Assembly: GCF_003008515.1 (NCBI RefSeq) | Contig: NZ_CP027668.1 | Location: forward strand, 62,001-126,000 | DNA from: Phreatobacter cathodiphilus | Lineage (GTDB): Bacteria > Pseudomonadota > Alphaproteobacteria > Rhizobiales > Phreatobacteraceae | Length of the DNA: 64,000 nucleotides | Direction: 5' to 3' | Notes under the pieces: model-generated | What the model was told of the DNA's origin: nothing | The model's input: only the letters and a program-made list of their open reading frames with translations | Databases searched by the model: none | Program-made: the position numbers and the translations under genes | Shown here: positions 35,971-46,175 of the stretch, one piece after another | Layout: each line of letters starts with the position of its first letter | Numbering within the stretch: the first letter of the stretch is position 1

Positions 35971-36948
35971 ATGACGGGTCTAGGCGGCATGGGAGGCACG
36001 GGCGACATGTCCCGGCACGTGCCCGTGCTGCTGGCCGAGGTCGTGGCCGCCCTCTCTCCCGCCGACGGCGACGTGATCATCGACGGCACCTTCGGCGCCG
36101 GCGGCTACAGCCGCGCCCTGCTTGACGCCGCCGACACCCGCATCCTCGCCATCGACCGCGATCCCACCGCCATCGCCGGCGGCACCGCCATGGTGGACGC
36201 CTTCGCCGGCAGGCTCACCCTCGTCCACGATCGCTTCGCCCGTCTCGACGCCATAGCCGCCGAATGCGGCCACGCGGGCGTCGACGGCGTCGTCCTCGAC
36301 ATCGGCGTCTCGTCCATGCAGCTCGACGAGGCCGAGCGCGGCTTCTCCTTCCGCTTCGACGGTCCTCTCGACATGCGCATGGCGAGCGAGGGCGAGAGCG
36401 CCGCCGATCTCGTCGCCAGGCTCGAGGAAACCGCCCTCGCCGATCTCATCTACACCTATGGCGAGGAGCGCCTGTCGCGGCCCATCGCCAAGGCCATCGC
36501 CCGCGAGCGGGCGGTCGAACCGATCCTCACCACCCGCCGCCTCGCCGACATCGTCGCCCGCGTCGTGCGCTCCAAGCCCGGCGACATCCATCCGGCGACG
36601 CGCACCTTTCAGGCGCTGCGCATCGCCGTGAACGACGAACTCGGCGAGCTCGAAGCGGCGCTGGAGGCCGCCGAGCGGGTGCTGAAGCCCGGCGGTCGCC
36701 TGGCGGTCGTCACCTTCCACTCGCTCGAGGACCGCATCGTCAAACAGTTCCTGGTCGAGCGGTCCGGCAAGGCCCCCGGCGGCTCGCGCCATATTCCGGC
36801 GGCCCGCCCGCCCGAGCCGACATTCACCCTGCTGACGCGCAAGGCGGTCGCCGCCTCCGAGGCCGAGAGCCGCGCCAATCCGCGCGCCCGCTCCGCCAAG
36901 CTGCGCGCCGCGCTGCGCACCGCCGCGAGCCCGAGGACCCGCCCATGA
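35971..36948 (+). CDS. rsmH: 16S rRNA (cytosine-1402-N4) methyltransferase RsmH
   Basis: A 325-residue SAM enzyme (formerly MraW) that methylates C1402 in the ribosomal P site. It has [13 protein letters not shown], the SAM motif [34 protein letters not shown] and [19 protein letters not shown] 35971 has GGGAGGA upstream; the longer frame from 35815 is GC-rich leader without family support. It is the first gene of the dcw cluster; mraZ, usually before it, is missing. The stop overlaps the ftsL start. Confidence 0.95.
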   Translation: MTGLGGMGGTGDMSRHVPVLLAEVVAALSPADGDVIIDGTFGAGGYSRALLDAADTRILAIDRDPTAIAGGTAMVDAFAGRLTLVHDRFARLDAIAAECGHAGVDGVVLDIGVSSMQLDEAERGFSFRFDGPLDMRMASEGESAADLVARLEETALADLIYTYGEERLSRPIAKAIARERAVEPILTTRRLADIVARVVRSKPGDIHPATRTFQALRIAVNDELGELEAALEAAERVLKPGGRLAVVTFHSLEDRIVKQFLVERSGKAPGGSRHIPAARPPEPTFTLLTRKAVAASEAESRANPRARSAKLRAALRTAASPRTRP

Positions 36949-37343
36949 TGCGTCTCCTCAACATCGTCGTGGTGGCGGCCCTGATCGTCGCGGCGGCCTA
37001 TGTCTATCGCATCAAATACGAGGCGACCCGCCATGCCGAGCAGGTCGCGAAGCTGCAGCTCGAGATCAAGCGCGAACGCGAGACCATCGCCGAGCTCAAG
37101 GCGCAATGGGCGCACCTCAACAGCCCCGACCGGCTGCAGGCCCTCGCCGAGAAGCATCTGCGGCTCCGGCCGCTGGCCATCAACCAGTTGCACGATCTCG
37201 CGGGCCTGCCCGACAAGCCCTTCGTCGATCCCGATCCGATCGGCTCGATGCTGGAGGCCCTCGGTTCCGGCGCCGATCCCGTGGTGACCGGTTCGGTGCC
37301 CGGCATGCCGCTGCCGCAACGCCGCCCGGCAGGAGGCCGCTGA
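36945..37343 (+). CDS. ftsL: FtsL-type cell-division protein
   Basis: A 132-residue bitopic membrane protein: one N-terminal helix ([20 protein letters not shown]), then a coiled-coil segment ([20 protein letters not shown]) with [19 protein letters not shown]. It joins FtsB and FtsQ in the divisome that controls FtsWI. The coupled position between rsmH and ftsI, with ATGA overlaps on both sides, confirms identity. The last 40 residues are Pro-rich and disordered. Confidence 0.92.
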   Translation: MMRLLNIVVVAALIVAAAYVYRIKYEATRHAEQVAKLQLEIKRERETIAELKAQWAHLNSPDRLQALAEKHLRLRPLAINQLHDLAGLPDKPFVDPDPIGSMLEALGSGADPVVTGSVPGMPLPQRRPAGGR

Positions 37344-39088
37344 TGACCCCTCGGCCGTCCTTCCTGATGCGTGCCCGCCATGCCCTCGCCTGGGTGCTCG
37401 CCGGCCCGCAATCGGAACGCCTGAAGAAGGCAAAGTCGCGCGTGCGCCTCGCCATGCTCGGCTTCGGCGCGCTCTATGGCGTCATCGCCGTCAGCCTCGT
37501 CCTCTACGTCGTGCGCTACGACCGCTCGGCCCAGTCCGGCGTGCGCAGCGCCGAGGCGGTGTCCTCCACTCGCCCGGACATCCTCGACCGCAACGGCGAG
37601 GTGCTCGCCACCGACGTGCGCGCCATCTCGCTCTATGCCGAGCCGAAGAAGCTCGCCGCCAGCTTCGACGTCGACGAGGCGACCGAGCTCCTCACCGCCG
37701 TCCTGCCGGACCTCGACCAGCGCGAGGTGCGCGAGCGCCTGCGTTCGGGCAAGGGCTTCGTCTGGCTGCGCCGCGAGATCACGCCGACTCAGCGCGACCA
37801 GATCCACCGCCTCGGTATTCCCGGCGTCGGCTTCCTGCGCGAGGCCAAGCGCACCTATCCCAACGGGGCGACGCTGTCCCACGTGCTCGGCATGGTCAAC
37901 GTCGACAACCAGGGCCTCGGCGGCATCGAGCGCTACATCGACAACCAGGGCCTCGCCGAACTGCACCGCGCCGGTTTCGTCACCGACCGCAATCAGGCGG
38001 CCGTCCAGCTCTCCATCGACCTGCGCGTCCAGCACGTGCTGCGCGATGAACTGGTCCAGGCGCACCAGAAGTTCCGCGCCAAGGCGGCGGCCGGCGTCAT
38101 CGTCGACGTCAATACCGGCGAGATCCTGGCGCTCGCCTCGATCCCCGACTACGACCCGAACCGGCCCTCCACCGCCGCCGGCTTCGACCGCGCCAACCGC
38201 ATCACCACCGGTGTCTACGAGATGGGTTCGGTGATGAAGTCGCTCACCACCGCGATGGCGCTGGATTCCGGCCGCTTCACCATCAACTCCACCCTCGACG
38301 CCCGTTTCCCCATGGCGGTCGGCCGCCACCAGGTGAAGGACTTCCACGCCCAGCGCCGCGTGCTGACCCTGCCCGAGGTCTTCACCTATTCGTCCAACAT
38401 CGGCACCAGCCGCATGGCCCTCACCCTCGGCGGCGAGCACCAGCGGTCATTCCTGCGCCGCCTCGGCCAGTTCGACCGGGTCGTCACCGAGATCGGCCCC
38501 TCGACGGCGCCGCTCGTGCCGCGCCGCTGGGCCGACATCACCGCCGCCACCGTCTCCTTCGGCCACGGCATTTCGGTGGCCCCGCTGCAGGCGGTCATGG
38601 GCACGGCGGCCCTCGTCAACGGCGGCCGGCTCATCCAGCCGACCTTCCTGCGCCGCACGCCGGACGAGGCCAACGCCATCGCCCGCCAGGTCATCCGTCC
38701 CGAGACCTCCCAGGCCATGCGCTTCCTGATGCGCCTCAATTCCGAACGCGGGTCGGGTCGCCGCGCCGAGGTCGACGGCTTCTATGTCGGCGGCAAGACC
38801 GGCACGTCCGAGAAGGTCATCGGCGGCCGCTATTCCAAGGACAAGCAGCTCAACTCCTTCATGGCCATCTTCCCCGCCGACCAGCCGCGCTACCTCCTGC
38901 TCGTCATGCTCGACGAGCCGCGCGGCATCCCGGAGACCCACGGCCTCGCCACCGCCGGCTTCAACGCCGCGCCGACCGCCGGCCGGGTGATCGCGAGGTC
39001 CGCGCCGCTCCTCGGCCTGCAGCCGCGCTTCGACATGCCGCCGGCCATGCAGGCGATCCAGGCGGGCTACCGGATGCCGGGGCGGTGA
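37343..39088 (+). CDS. ftsI: Septal peptidoglycan transpeptidase FtsI (PBP3)
   Basis: 581 residues: a cytoplasmic tail, a membrane helix near 37-57 (AMLGFGALYGVIAVSLVLYV), a PBP dimer domain with TRPDILDRNGEVLATDV, then the transpeptidase domain. The catalytic SxxK is SVMK in EMGSVMKSLT; SxN is SSN in FTYSSNIGTS; KTG is in GGKTGTSEKV. It cross-links septal wall with FtsW. The last 30 residues go on past the domain. It overlaps ftsL by one base. Confidence 0.97.
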   Translation: MTPRPSFLMRARHALAWVLAGPQSERLKKAKSRVRLAMLGFGALYGVIAVSLVLYVVRYDRSAQSGVRSAEAVSSTRPDILDRNGEVLATDVRAISLYAEPKKLAASFDVDEATELLTAVLPDLDQREVRERLRSGKGFVWLRREITPTQRDQIHRLGIPGVGFLREAKRTYPNGATLSHVLGMVNVDNQGLGGIERYIDNQGLAELHRAGFVTDRNQAAVQLSIDLRVQHVLRDELVQAHQKFRAKAAAGVIVDVNTGEILALASIPDYDPNRPSTAAGFDRANRITTGVYEMGSVMKSLTTAMALDSGRFTINSTLDARFPMAVGRHQVKDFHAQRRVLTLPEVFTYSSNIGTSRMALTLGGEHQRSFLRRLGQFDRVVTEIGPSTAPLVPRRWADITAATVSFGHGISVAPLQAVMGTAALVNGGRLIQPTFLRRTPDEANAIARQVIRPETSQAMRFLMRLNSERGSGRRAEVDGFYVGGKTGTSEKVIGGRYSKDKQLNSFMAIFPADQPRYLLLVMLDEPRGIPETHGLATAGFNAAPTAGRVIARSAPLLGLQPRFDMPPAMQAIQAGYRMPGR

Positions 39089-39154
39089 GGGGCCTGCCCC
39101 ATCTCCGCCATAGTGCCTGACGCTGATGTCCGCGAACCGAGATCACCGCGCCCC

Positions 39155-40648
39155 ATGCCTTCCCAAACCCTTCGATCCCTGCTCGCCGAGGAGACGCCGC
39201 CGGGGCTTTCGTCTCTCGCCGTCTCCGGTATCACCGCCGACAGCCGGGCGGTCGCAGCGGGCACCCTCTTCTTCGCGCTGAGGGGCGAGAAGACCGACGG
39301 CATGGCCTATGCGCAGGCCGCCGCCGCCGCGGGCGCCGCCGCCGTCGTCACCGACAGGGCGGATGCGCCGGCCGAGGTGGGCGGCGTGCCCGTCGTCGCC
39401 GTCGCCAACGCGCGCCTCAGCGTCGCGCTTGCCGCCAGCCGCTTCCACGCCCGCCAGCCAGGCACCATCGCCGCCGTCACCGGCACCTCCGGCAAGACCT
39501 CGGTCGCCGCCTTCCTGCGGCAGATCTTCGCGGCGGAGGGCCATGCCGCCGCTTCCATCGGCACGGTCGGCGTGGTCCGCCCCTCCGGCAAGGTCTATGG
39601 CGGCCTGACCACCCCCGACCCGGTGACGCTGCACGAGACCCTCGACACCCTCGCCGGCGAGGGCGTCACCCACGTCGCCTTCGAGGCCTCCTCCCACGGG
39701 CTCGACCAGCACCGCCTCGACGGCGTGCGCATCCAGGCGGCCGGCTTCACCAACCTGTCGCGCGACCATCTCGACTATCACCACACGGTCGAGGCCTACC
39801 GCGCCGCCAAGCTGCGCCTCTTCACCGAACTCCTGCCGCCCGGCGGCACGGCCGTCGTCATGGCGGGCCCGGAGGGGGATCCTTTCATCGCCGCGGCCAG
39901 GGCGCGCGGGCAGAGGCTGATCGTGATCGGCCGCGATCCGGCGCTGGCGCCGGACGGCATCGCCATCCTCTCCGAGGCCATCGACGGCGCGGCCCAGAGG
40001 GTCGAGATCGAGGCCTTCGGGGCCCGCCGCGCCATCCGCATTCCCCTACTCGGCCGCTTCCAGGTCGACAACGCCCTCCTCGCGGCCGGCCTCGCCATCG
40101 GCTGCGGCGTCGCACCGGAGCGCGCCTTCTCAGCCCTCGCCGGGCTCGAGGGAGCCAAGGGCCGGCTCGAATTCGTCGGCGCGAAGGATGGCGCCCCCGT
40201 CGTCGTCGACTATGCCCACAAGCCCGGCGCCCTGGAGACCGTGCTCGACGCCGCGCGCCCCTTCGCCACCGGTCGCCTCGTGGTGGTGGTCGGCTGCGGC
40301 GGAGACCGCGATCCCGGCAAGCGGCCGATGATGGGGCGCATCGCGGTGGAAAAGGCCGACCGCGTCATCGTCACCGACGACAATCCCCGCTCCGAGGACC
40401 CCGCCGCCATCCGCGCCGCCATCATGGCGGCGGCTCCCGGTGCCGAGGAAATTGGCGACCGCGCCGAGGCGATCCGCGCCGCCGTCCGCGATCTCTCGCC
40501 CGGCGACCTCCTGGTCATCGCCGGCAAGGGCCACGAGACCGGTCAGATCGTCGGCCAGGTGACGCTGCCCTTCTCCGATCACGAGGTCGCCGCCGCCGCG
40601 ATCCGCGAATTCTCCTCTCCCTCCGCCGTGAAAGGGCCGGCCGCATGA
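39155..40648 (+). CDS. murE: UDP-MurNAc-L-Ala-D-Glu:meso-DAP ligase
   Basis: 497 residues. Adds meso-diaminopimelate to the nucleotide precursor. It has the P-loop TGTSGKTSVAAFLRQ, the EASSHGLDQHRLDG block, the SRDHLDYH motif and DDNPRSEDP, the DNPR sequence that selects meso-DAP over lysine. The start ATG 39155 is chosen over weaker upstream codons. Its stop overlaps the start of murF (ATGA). Confidence 0.97.
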   Translation: MPSQTLRSLLAEETPPGLSSLAVSGITADSRAVAAGTLFFALRGEKTDGMAYAQAAAAAGAAAVVTDRADAPAEVGGVPVVAVANARLSVALAASRFHARQPGTIAAVTGTSGKTSVAAFLRQIFAAEGHAAASIGTVGVVRPSGKVYGGLTTPDPVTLHETLDTLAGEGVTHVAFEASSHGLDQHRLDGVRIQAAGFTNLSRDHLDYHHTVEAYRAAKLRLFTELLPPGGTAVVMAGPEGDPFIAAARARGQRLIVIGRDPALAPDGIAILSEAIDGAAQRVEIEAFGARRAIRIPLLGRFQVDNALLAAGLAIGCGVAPERAFSALAGLEGAKGRLEFVGAKDGAPVVVDYAHKPGALETVLDAARPFATGRLVVVVGCGGDRDPGKRPMMGRIAVEKADRVIVTDDNPRSEDPAAIRAAIMAAAPGAEEIGDRAEAIRAAVRDLSPGDLLVIAGKGHETGQIVGQVTLPFSDHEVAAAAIREFSSPSAVKGPAA

Positions 40649-42084
40649 GCCAGCAGCCTCTGTGGACCACCGAAGCGCTGGCGCGCGCCATGGGCGGCCG
40701 CTTGGTCGGCGCCCCCGCTGCCACCGTCTCCGACCTGTCGATCGACACCCGCACCCTCGCCGCGGGCGAAGCCTATGTCGCCATCAAGGGCCACGCCCAT
40801 GACGGCCATGCCTTCGTGCAGGCGGCGCTCGACAAGGGCGCGGCGCTCGCCGTCGTCTCGCAGGATTGGGCGGCCACCGCGCCTCCCGGCGCCTATATCG
40901 TCGTCGCAGACCCGCTGAAGGCGCTGGAGAAGGCCGGCATCGTCGCCCGCGCCCGCACCGCCGCCAAGATCGTCGCGGTCACCGGCTCCATCGGCAAGAC
41001 CTCCACCAAGGAGGCGCTCGCCCATGTCCTCTCGCGCGAGGGCCGAACCCATGCGCCGCCGAAGAGCTTCAACAACCATATCGGCGTGCCGCTGACGCTC
41101 TCCCGCATGCCGGCGGGCAGCCAGTTCGGCGTCTTCGAGATCGGCATGAACCATGCCGGCGAGATCACGCCGCTGACGCGGATGGTGAAGCCCGACATCG
41201 CCGTCATCACCAATGTCGAGGCCGTGCATATCGAGAACCTCGGCACCATCGAGGCCATCGCCGACGCCAAGGCGGAGATCTTCGCCGGCGTCGAGCACGG
41301 GGGCGCGGCGGTCCTGCCCCGCGACAGCCGCCATTTCGAACGCCTCGCCCGTGCGGCGCGCGCCGCCGGCATCGACACCATCGTGACGTTCGGCGAGCAC
41401 GAGGAGGCGGACGTGCGGCTGCTGCGCGTCGTCCTCGCCGCCGACTGCTCGACCGTCTCCGCCCGCATCATGGAGACGGACGTCACCTACAAGCTGGGAT
41501 CGCCCGGCCGCCACCTCGCCATGAACTCGCTCGCCGTCCTCGCCGCGGCGAAGCTCGCGGGAGCCGATCTCGCCGTCGCCGCCCTCACCCTCGGCGAAAC
41601 GCGGGCCGTGGCCGGCCGCGGCGAGCGCACCCAGCGCCGCCTCGCCTCTGGCTCCTTCACGCTGCTCGACGAGAGCTACAACGCCAACCCGGTCTCGGTG
41701 CGGGCGGCGATCGCCGTGCTCGGCACCGCGCCGAAGGGTCCTGAGGGCCGCCGCATCGCCGTTCTCGGCGACATGCTGGAACTCGGGCCCGAGGGGCCGG
41801 CCCTCCACGCCGGCCTCGCCGAGCCGCTGGACAAGGCCGGCATCGACCTCGTCTTCTGCTCGGGCCCGCTGACGGAGAGCCTGTGGAGGGCATTGCCGCC
41901 GCACCGCCGCGGCGCCTGGGCCGCCACCTCGGCCGAACTCGGGCCCCTCGTGATCCGCGCCCTGCGCGCCGGCGACGTCGCCATGGTCAAGGGATCGCGC
42001 GGCAGCCTCATGGCGCCGCTGGTCGAGACGCTGAAGCAGAAGTTCCCGCCCGTTCCTGCCGACGAGCACCAGGGCGCCACCTGA
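40645..42084 (+). CDS. murF: UDP-MurNAc-tripeptide:D-Ala-D-Ala ligase
   Basis: 479 residues; adds the D-Ala-D-Ala dipeptide made by Ddl. ATP site VTGSIGKTSTKEALAHVLS, then SFNNHIGVPLTLSRMPAG, FEIGMNHAGEI, NVEAVHIENLGT and the C-terminal DESYNANPVSVRAAI. It is coupled to murE by an ATGA overlap and followed, after a 126-base gap, by mraY. Confidence 0.97.
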   Translation: MSQQPLWTTEALARAMGGRLVGAPAATVSDLSIDTRTLAAGEAYVAIKGHAHDGHAFVQAALDKGAALAVVSQDWAATAPPGAYIVVADPLKALEKAGIVARARTAAKIVAVTGSIGKTSTKEALAHVLSREGRTHAPPKSFNNHIGVPLTLSRMPAGSQFGVFEIGMNHAGEITPLTRMVKPDIAVITNVEAVHIENLGTIEAIADAKAEIFAGVEHGGAAVLPRDSRHFERLARAARAAGIDTIVTFGEHEEADVRLLRVVLAADCSTVSARIMETDVTYKLGSPGRHLAMNSLAVLAAAKLAGADLAVAALTLGETRAVAGRGERTQRRLASGSFTLLDESYNANPVSVRAAIAVLGTAPKGPEGRRIAVLGDMLELGPEGPALHAGLAEPLDKAGIDLVFCSGPLTESLWRALPPHRRGAWAATSAELGPLVIRALRAGDVAMVKGSRGSLMAPLVETLKQKFPPVPADEHQGAT

Positions 42085-42210
42085 TCCGCCACGGCGGCGG
42101 GCTTTGCGTCCGTCCCGCGGCAGGGCATATCGACATGAACCACACCGGGGGCGGCGGTGGTGATTCGCTTGCCGGCTTCGCGGCGCGACGGACGAAAGAC
42201 GACGACAACG

Positions 42211-43293
42211 ATGTTCGCCTTCCTTGCCGAATTCTCCGGCGTCTTCTCGCCGCTCAACATCTTTCGCTACATCACCTTCCGCACCGGCGGCGCCATCTTC
42301 ACGGCGCTGATCTTCGTCTTCCTGTTCGGTCCGGGGCTGATCCAGCTCCTGCGCCTGAAGCAGGGCAAGGGCCAGCCGATCCGCGCCGACGGCCCGGAGA
42401 CGCACCTCGCCAAGAAGGGCACGCCCACCATGGGCGGGCTGATGATCCTGTCGGGGCTGCTGGTGGCGACGCTGCTCTGGGCGAACCTGCGCAGCCCCTA
42501 TGTCTGGATCCTGCTCTTCGTCCTGCTCGGCTTCGGCGCCATCGGCTTCTACGACGACTATCTCAAGGTGACGAAGCAGACCCATGCGGGCTTTTCCAGC
42601 AAGGCCCGCCTCGCCCTGGAATTCCTCATCGCCGGCCTCGCCGTCACCGCCGTGATGATGGTCACCCGCGAGCCGCTCAACACCTCGATCTTCTTCCCCT
42701 TCATCAAGGACCTGTCGATCAACATCGGCTACCTGATGATCCTGTTCGGGGCCTTCGTCATCGTCGGCTCCGGCAATGCGGTGAACCTCACCGACGGGCT
42801 CGACGGCCTCGCCATCGTGCCGGTGATGATCGCTGCCGGCACCTTCGGCGTCATCGCCTATCTCTCCGGCAACGCCTTCTTCGCCAATTACCTGCAGATC
42901 ACCCACGTGCCCGGCACCGGCGAGATCATCGTCATCATCGGCGCGCTGATCGGCGCCGGCCTCGGCTTCCTCTGGTTCAACGCCCCGCCGGCCCACATCT
43001 TCATGGGCGACACCGGATCGCTCGCCCTCGGCGGCCTCATCGGCACCATCGCCGTGGCGGTGAAGCACGAGATCGTGCTGCTGGTGGTGGGCGGCCTCTT
43101 CGTGCTCGAGGCCGTGTCGGTCATCGTCCAGGTCGTGTCCTTCAAGCTCACCGGTAAGCGCGTCTTCCGTATGGCGCCGATCCACCACCATTTCGAGAAG
43201 AAGGGCTGGTCGGAGCCGCAGGTGGTGGTGCGCTTCTGGATCATCGCCTTCGTCCTGGCGCTCGCCGGTCTGTCCACGCTGAAGCTGCGGTGA
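42211..43293 (+). CDS. mraY: Phospho-MurNAc-pentapeptide transferase MraY
   Basis: A 360-residue enzyme with ten membrane helices that makes lipid I from UDP-MurNAc-pentapeptide and undecaprenyl phosphate. It has [13 protein letters not shown], the aspartates in [44 protein letters not shown] and [14 protein letters not shown]. The ATG 42211 follows GACGACAACG; upstream frames lack support. murD begins one base after its stop. Confidence 0.97.
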   Translation: MFAFLAEFSGVFSPLNIFRYITFRTGGAIFTALIFVFLFGPGLIQLLRLKQGKGQPIRADGPETHLAKKGTPTMGGLMILSGLLVATLLWANLRSPYVWILLFVLLGFGAIGFYDDYLKVTKQTHAGFSSKARLALEFLIAGLAVTAVMMVTREPLNTSIFFPFIKDLSINIGYLMILFGAFVIVGSGNAVNLTDGLDGLAIVPVMIAAGTFGVIAYLSGNAFFANYLQITHVPGTGEIIVIIGALIGAGLGFLWFNAPPAHIFMGDTGSLALGGLIGTIAVAVKHEIVLLVVGGLFVLEAVSVIVQVVSFKLTGKRVFRMAPIHHHFEKKGWSEPQVVVRFWIIAFVLALAGLSTLKLR

Positions 43294-43294
43294 C

Positions 43295-44689
43295 ATGATC
43301 CCCGTCACCACCTACCGCGGCGCCACAGTCGCCGTCTTCGGCCTCGGCGGATCGGGCCTCGCCACCTGCGCCGCGCTGGCGGCCGGCGGCGCCCGTGTCG
43401 TCGCCTGGGACGACAGCCCCGCCTCTCTGGCGAAAGCCGAGGCCGCCGGACACGAGACCGCCGACCTCCGCCACATCGACTGGTCCGGCATCGCCGCCCT
43501 GGTGCTCGCCCCCGGCGTGCCGCTGACCCACCCTGCGCCGCATTGGAGCGTCGGCCTCGCCCGCGCCAACGGCGTCGAGGTGCTCGGCGACATCGAGCTC
43601 TTCTGCCGCGAGCGCCGCGCCACCGCGCCTCGCTCGCCCTTCGTCGCCATCACCGGCACCAACGGCAAGTCGACGACCACCGCCCTCATCACCCACATCC
43701 TCGCCGAGACCGGTCGCGACCCGCAGATGGGCGGCAATATCGGCACCGCGGTCCTGTCGCTCGCCCCCCCCGCCGCCGGCCACAGCCATGTCGTCGAGTG
43801 CTCCTCCTTCCAGATCGACCTGACGCCCTCCATCGACCCCCTGGTCGGCATCTGCCTCAACGTGACGCCCGACCATCTCGACCGCCACGGCACGCTGGAC
43901 CTCTATGCCGCCGTCAAGGAACGCCTCGTCGCCGGTGTGCAGCCGGGGGGCACGGCCATCCTCGGCATCGACGACCGCCACTGCCAGGCCATGGCGGACC
44001 GCGCCGAGCGGGCCGGGCACCGCACCGTGCGCATCTCGATCCGCAATCCCGTCGCCGACGGGCTCTGTCTCGACGGCGCCGACATCCTGCGCATGGAGGC
44101 CGGCGCCGTGGTCCGCCGCTTCTCCATCGCCGCCGCGGGTGCCCTGCGCGGCACCCACAACGCCCAGAACGCCATGGCCGCCTATGCCGCCTGCGAGGCC
44201 CTGGGCCTCACGCACGACGCCATCGTTCGGGCCATGCTGACCTTCCCCGGGCTCGCCCACCGCATGGAGCAGGTCGGGCGCATCGGCCGCGTGCTCTTCG
44301 TCAACGATTCCAAGGCGACCAACGCCGATTCCGCCGAGAAGGCCCTCGCAGCCTTCTCCGACGTCTACTGGATCGCCGGCGGCACGCCGAAGGAGGGCGG
44401 CATCGCCCCGCTCGCCCGCTTCTTCCCGCGCATCCGCAAGACCTATCTGATAGGCAAGTCGGCCGAGGATTTTGCCAAGACCCTCGGCGCCCATCCCCAT
44501 GTGATCGCCGGAACCCTCGACAAGGCGGTGGCCCTCGCGGCGGCGGACGCCGCGGCGGAGGGTGCCGCCGATCCCGTCGTGCTCCTCTCGCCGGCCTGCG
44601 CCAGCTACGACCAGTTCCCGAATTTCGAGGTGCGCGGCACCGCCTTCCGCGACCTCGTGCTCGCCATGCCGGGAGTGGTGAAGGTGTGA
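43295..44689 (+). CDS. murD: UDP-MurNAc-L-Ala:D-Glu ligase
   Basis: 464 residues; adds D-glutamate. It has a Rossmann N-terminus ([20 protein letters not shown]), the ATP loop [42 protein letters not shown] and [18 protein letters not shown]. The C-terminus has [20 protein letters not shown]. After it comes a 336-base gap with a long inverted repeat, before ftsW. Confidence 0.97.
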   Translation: MIPVTTYRGATVAVFGLGGSGLATCAALAAGGARVVAWDDSPASLAKAEAAGHETADLRHIDWSGIAALVLAPGVPLTHPAPHWSVGLARANGVEVLGDIELFCRERRATAPRSPFVAITGTNGKSTTTALITHILAETGRDPQMGGNIGTAVLSLAPPAAGHSHVVECSSFQIDLTPSIDPLVGICLNVTPDHLDRHGTLDLYAAVKERLVAGVQPGGTAILGIDDRHCQAMADRAERAGHRTVRISIRNPVADGLCLDGADILRMEAGAVVRRFSIAAAGALRGTHNAQNAMAAYAACEALGLTHDAIVRAMLTFPGLAHRMEQVGRIGRVLFVNDSKATNADSAEKALAAFSDVYWIAGGTPKEGGIAPLARFFPRIRKTYLIGKSAEDFAKTLGAHPHVIAGTLDKAVALAAADAAAEGAADPVVLLSPACASYDQFPNFEVRGTAFRDLVLAMPGVVKV

Positions 44690-44722
44690 GCGCATGACCA
44701 CGACGTGGCATCAGCGGAGTGC

Positions 44723-44883
44723 GTCCTTCGAGGCTCGCTTCGCTCGCACCTCAGGATGAGGACGGAATCGAACTGCATCAGGGGCCGCAGGAGCGCGACC
44801 GGCACGCCTCCCCTCTGGCTGGCGTCGATGCAACGCTCAGCCGTCCTCATCCTGAGGTGCGAGCGAAGCGAGCCTCGAAGGAC
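44723..44883. repeat. Long inverted repeat with perfect 43-bp arms
   Basis: The arm at 44723-44765 (starting GTCCTTCGAGGCTCGCTTCG) is repeated exactly in reverse at 44841-44883, with 75 bases between. Outside, AGTGxGTCC is shared on both sides, so the similarity reaches about 50 bases. This family (ACCTCAGGATGAGG core) is scattered through rhizobial genomes. It fills the murD-ftsW gap; no other gene is seen there. Confidence 0.93.
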
Positions 44884-45025
44884 TCACTTCCGTCGTGCAG
44901 GCCGTCCGGCCGACTGGCAATCGGGCCTCCCGCCCCCCGCGCAGTTAACGAAGCGTTGAGCGGCGGCCTTTAGATTTCCTGAAGGCCCGTTCTGCGGGCG
45001 ATCTCACTTGGGACGGGGACCGGGC

Positions 45026-46174
45026 ATGATCTCCAGGGCTGAACGCACGGCCTTCGGCGAGTGGTGGTGGACCGTCGACCGCCTCCTGCTCTCGGCCCTG
45101 TTCGGGCTGATGCTCGCCGGCATCGTCCTGTCGCTGGCCGCGTCCCCCGCCGTGGCCCACCGCATCGGCCTCGACACGTTCCATTTCGTCAACCGGCAGG
45201 TCCTCTTCCTCGTGCCCGCCGCCATCGTCCTGATTGCCACCTCCTTCCTCTCGCCCTACTGGATCCGTCGCCTCGCCTTCGTCGCCTTCCTCGGCGCCCT
45301 GGTGCTGGTGGTGGCCACGCTCTTCGTCGGCGCCGAGATCAAGGGCGCACGGCGCTGGCTCAACTTCGCCGGCATCGGCCTGCAGCCCTCCGAGTTCCTC
45401 AAGCCCGCCTTCGTGGTGCTCGCCGCCTGGCTCTTCGCCGAGAGCGCCAAGCGCCCGGAAATGCCGGCCAACCTCCTCGCCATGCTGCTGCTCGGCGCCA
45501 CCGTGACGCCGCTGATCCTGCAGCCCGACGTCGGCCAGACCTCGCTCATCATCGCCGTCTGGGCGGCGCTGTTCTTCATGGCGGGGATGCGCTGGCTCTG
45601 GGTTTTCGGGCTCGCCGGTGTCGGCGCCGCGGGCATCGCCGCCGCCTATTTCACCTTCCCGCACGTGCGCCGCCGCATCGACAAGTTCATGGAGCCCGGC
45701 ACCTCCGACACGTTCCAGGTGGACGTCGCCATCGACGCCTTCCAGCAGGGCGGCTGGTTCGGCAAGGGTCCGGGCGAAGGCACGGTGAAGCGCATCATCC
45801 CCGACAGCCATACCGACTTCATCTTTGCCGTGGCGGCGGAGGAGTTCGGCGCCGTGCTCTGCCTCGTCATCATCGCCCTCTTCGCCTTCGTGGTGCTGCG
45901 CTCTCTGAACCACGCGCTGAAGGACGAGGACCCGTTCTGCCGCTTCGCCGTCGCCGGTCTCGCCATGCTCTTCGGCCTGCAGAGCTGCATCAACCTGATG
46001 GTCAACTTGCATCTCATTCCGCCGAAGGGCATGACCCTGCCCTTCGTCTCCTATGGCGGCTCCTCGCTCATCGCGCTCGCCTTCGGCATGGGCATGCTCA
46101 TCGCCCTGACGAGGCGGCGCCCTCGCGCGGAAACGCTCGCCGAACTCAGCCACTACCAGGCGAGCCGGGCCTGA
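45026..46174 (+). CDS. ftsW: FtsW, septal peptidoglycan glycosyltransferase
   Basis: A 382-residue SEDS-family membrane protein with about ten helices. It has GAEIKGARRWLNFAGIGLQP, the extracellular WFGKGPGEGTVKRIIPDSHT with its catalytic region, DFIFAVAAEEFGA and KGMTLPFVSYGGSSLIALAF. It polymerises lipid II at the septum with FtsI. ATG 45026 is preferred to a TTG at 45008. murG begins one base after its stop. Confidence 0.96.
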   Translation: MISRAERTAFGEWWWTVDRLLLSALFGLMLAGIVLSLAASPAVAHRIGLDTFHFVNRQVLFLVPAAIVLIATSFLSPYWIRRLAFVAFLGALVLVVATLFVGAEIKGARRWLNFAGIGLQPSEFLKPAFVVLAAWLFAESAKRPEMPANLLAMLLLGATVTPLILQPDVGQTSLIIAVWAALFFMAGMRWLWVFGLAGVGAAGIAAAYFTFPHVRRRIDKFMEPGTSDTFQVDVAIDAFQQGGWFGKGPGEGTVKRIIPDSHTDFIFAVAAEEFGAVLCLVIIALFAFVVLRSLNHALKDEDPFCRFAVAGLAMLFGLQSCINLMVNLHLIPPKGMTLPFVSYGGSSLIALAFGMGMLIALTRRRPRAETLAELSHYQASRA

Positions 46175-46175
46175 C

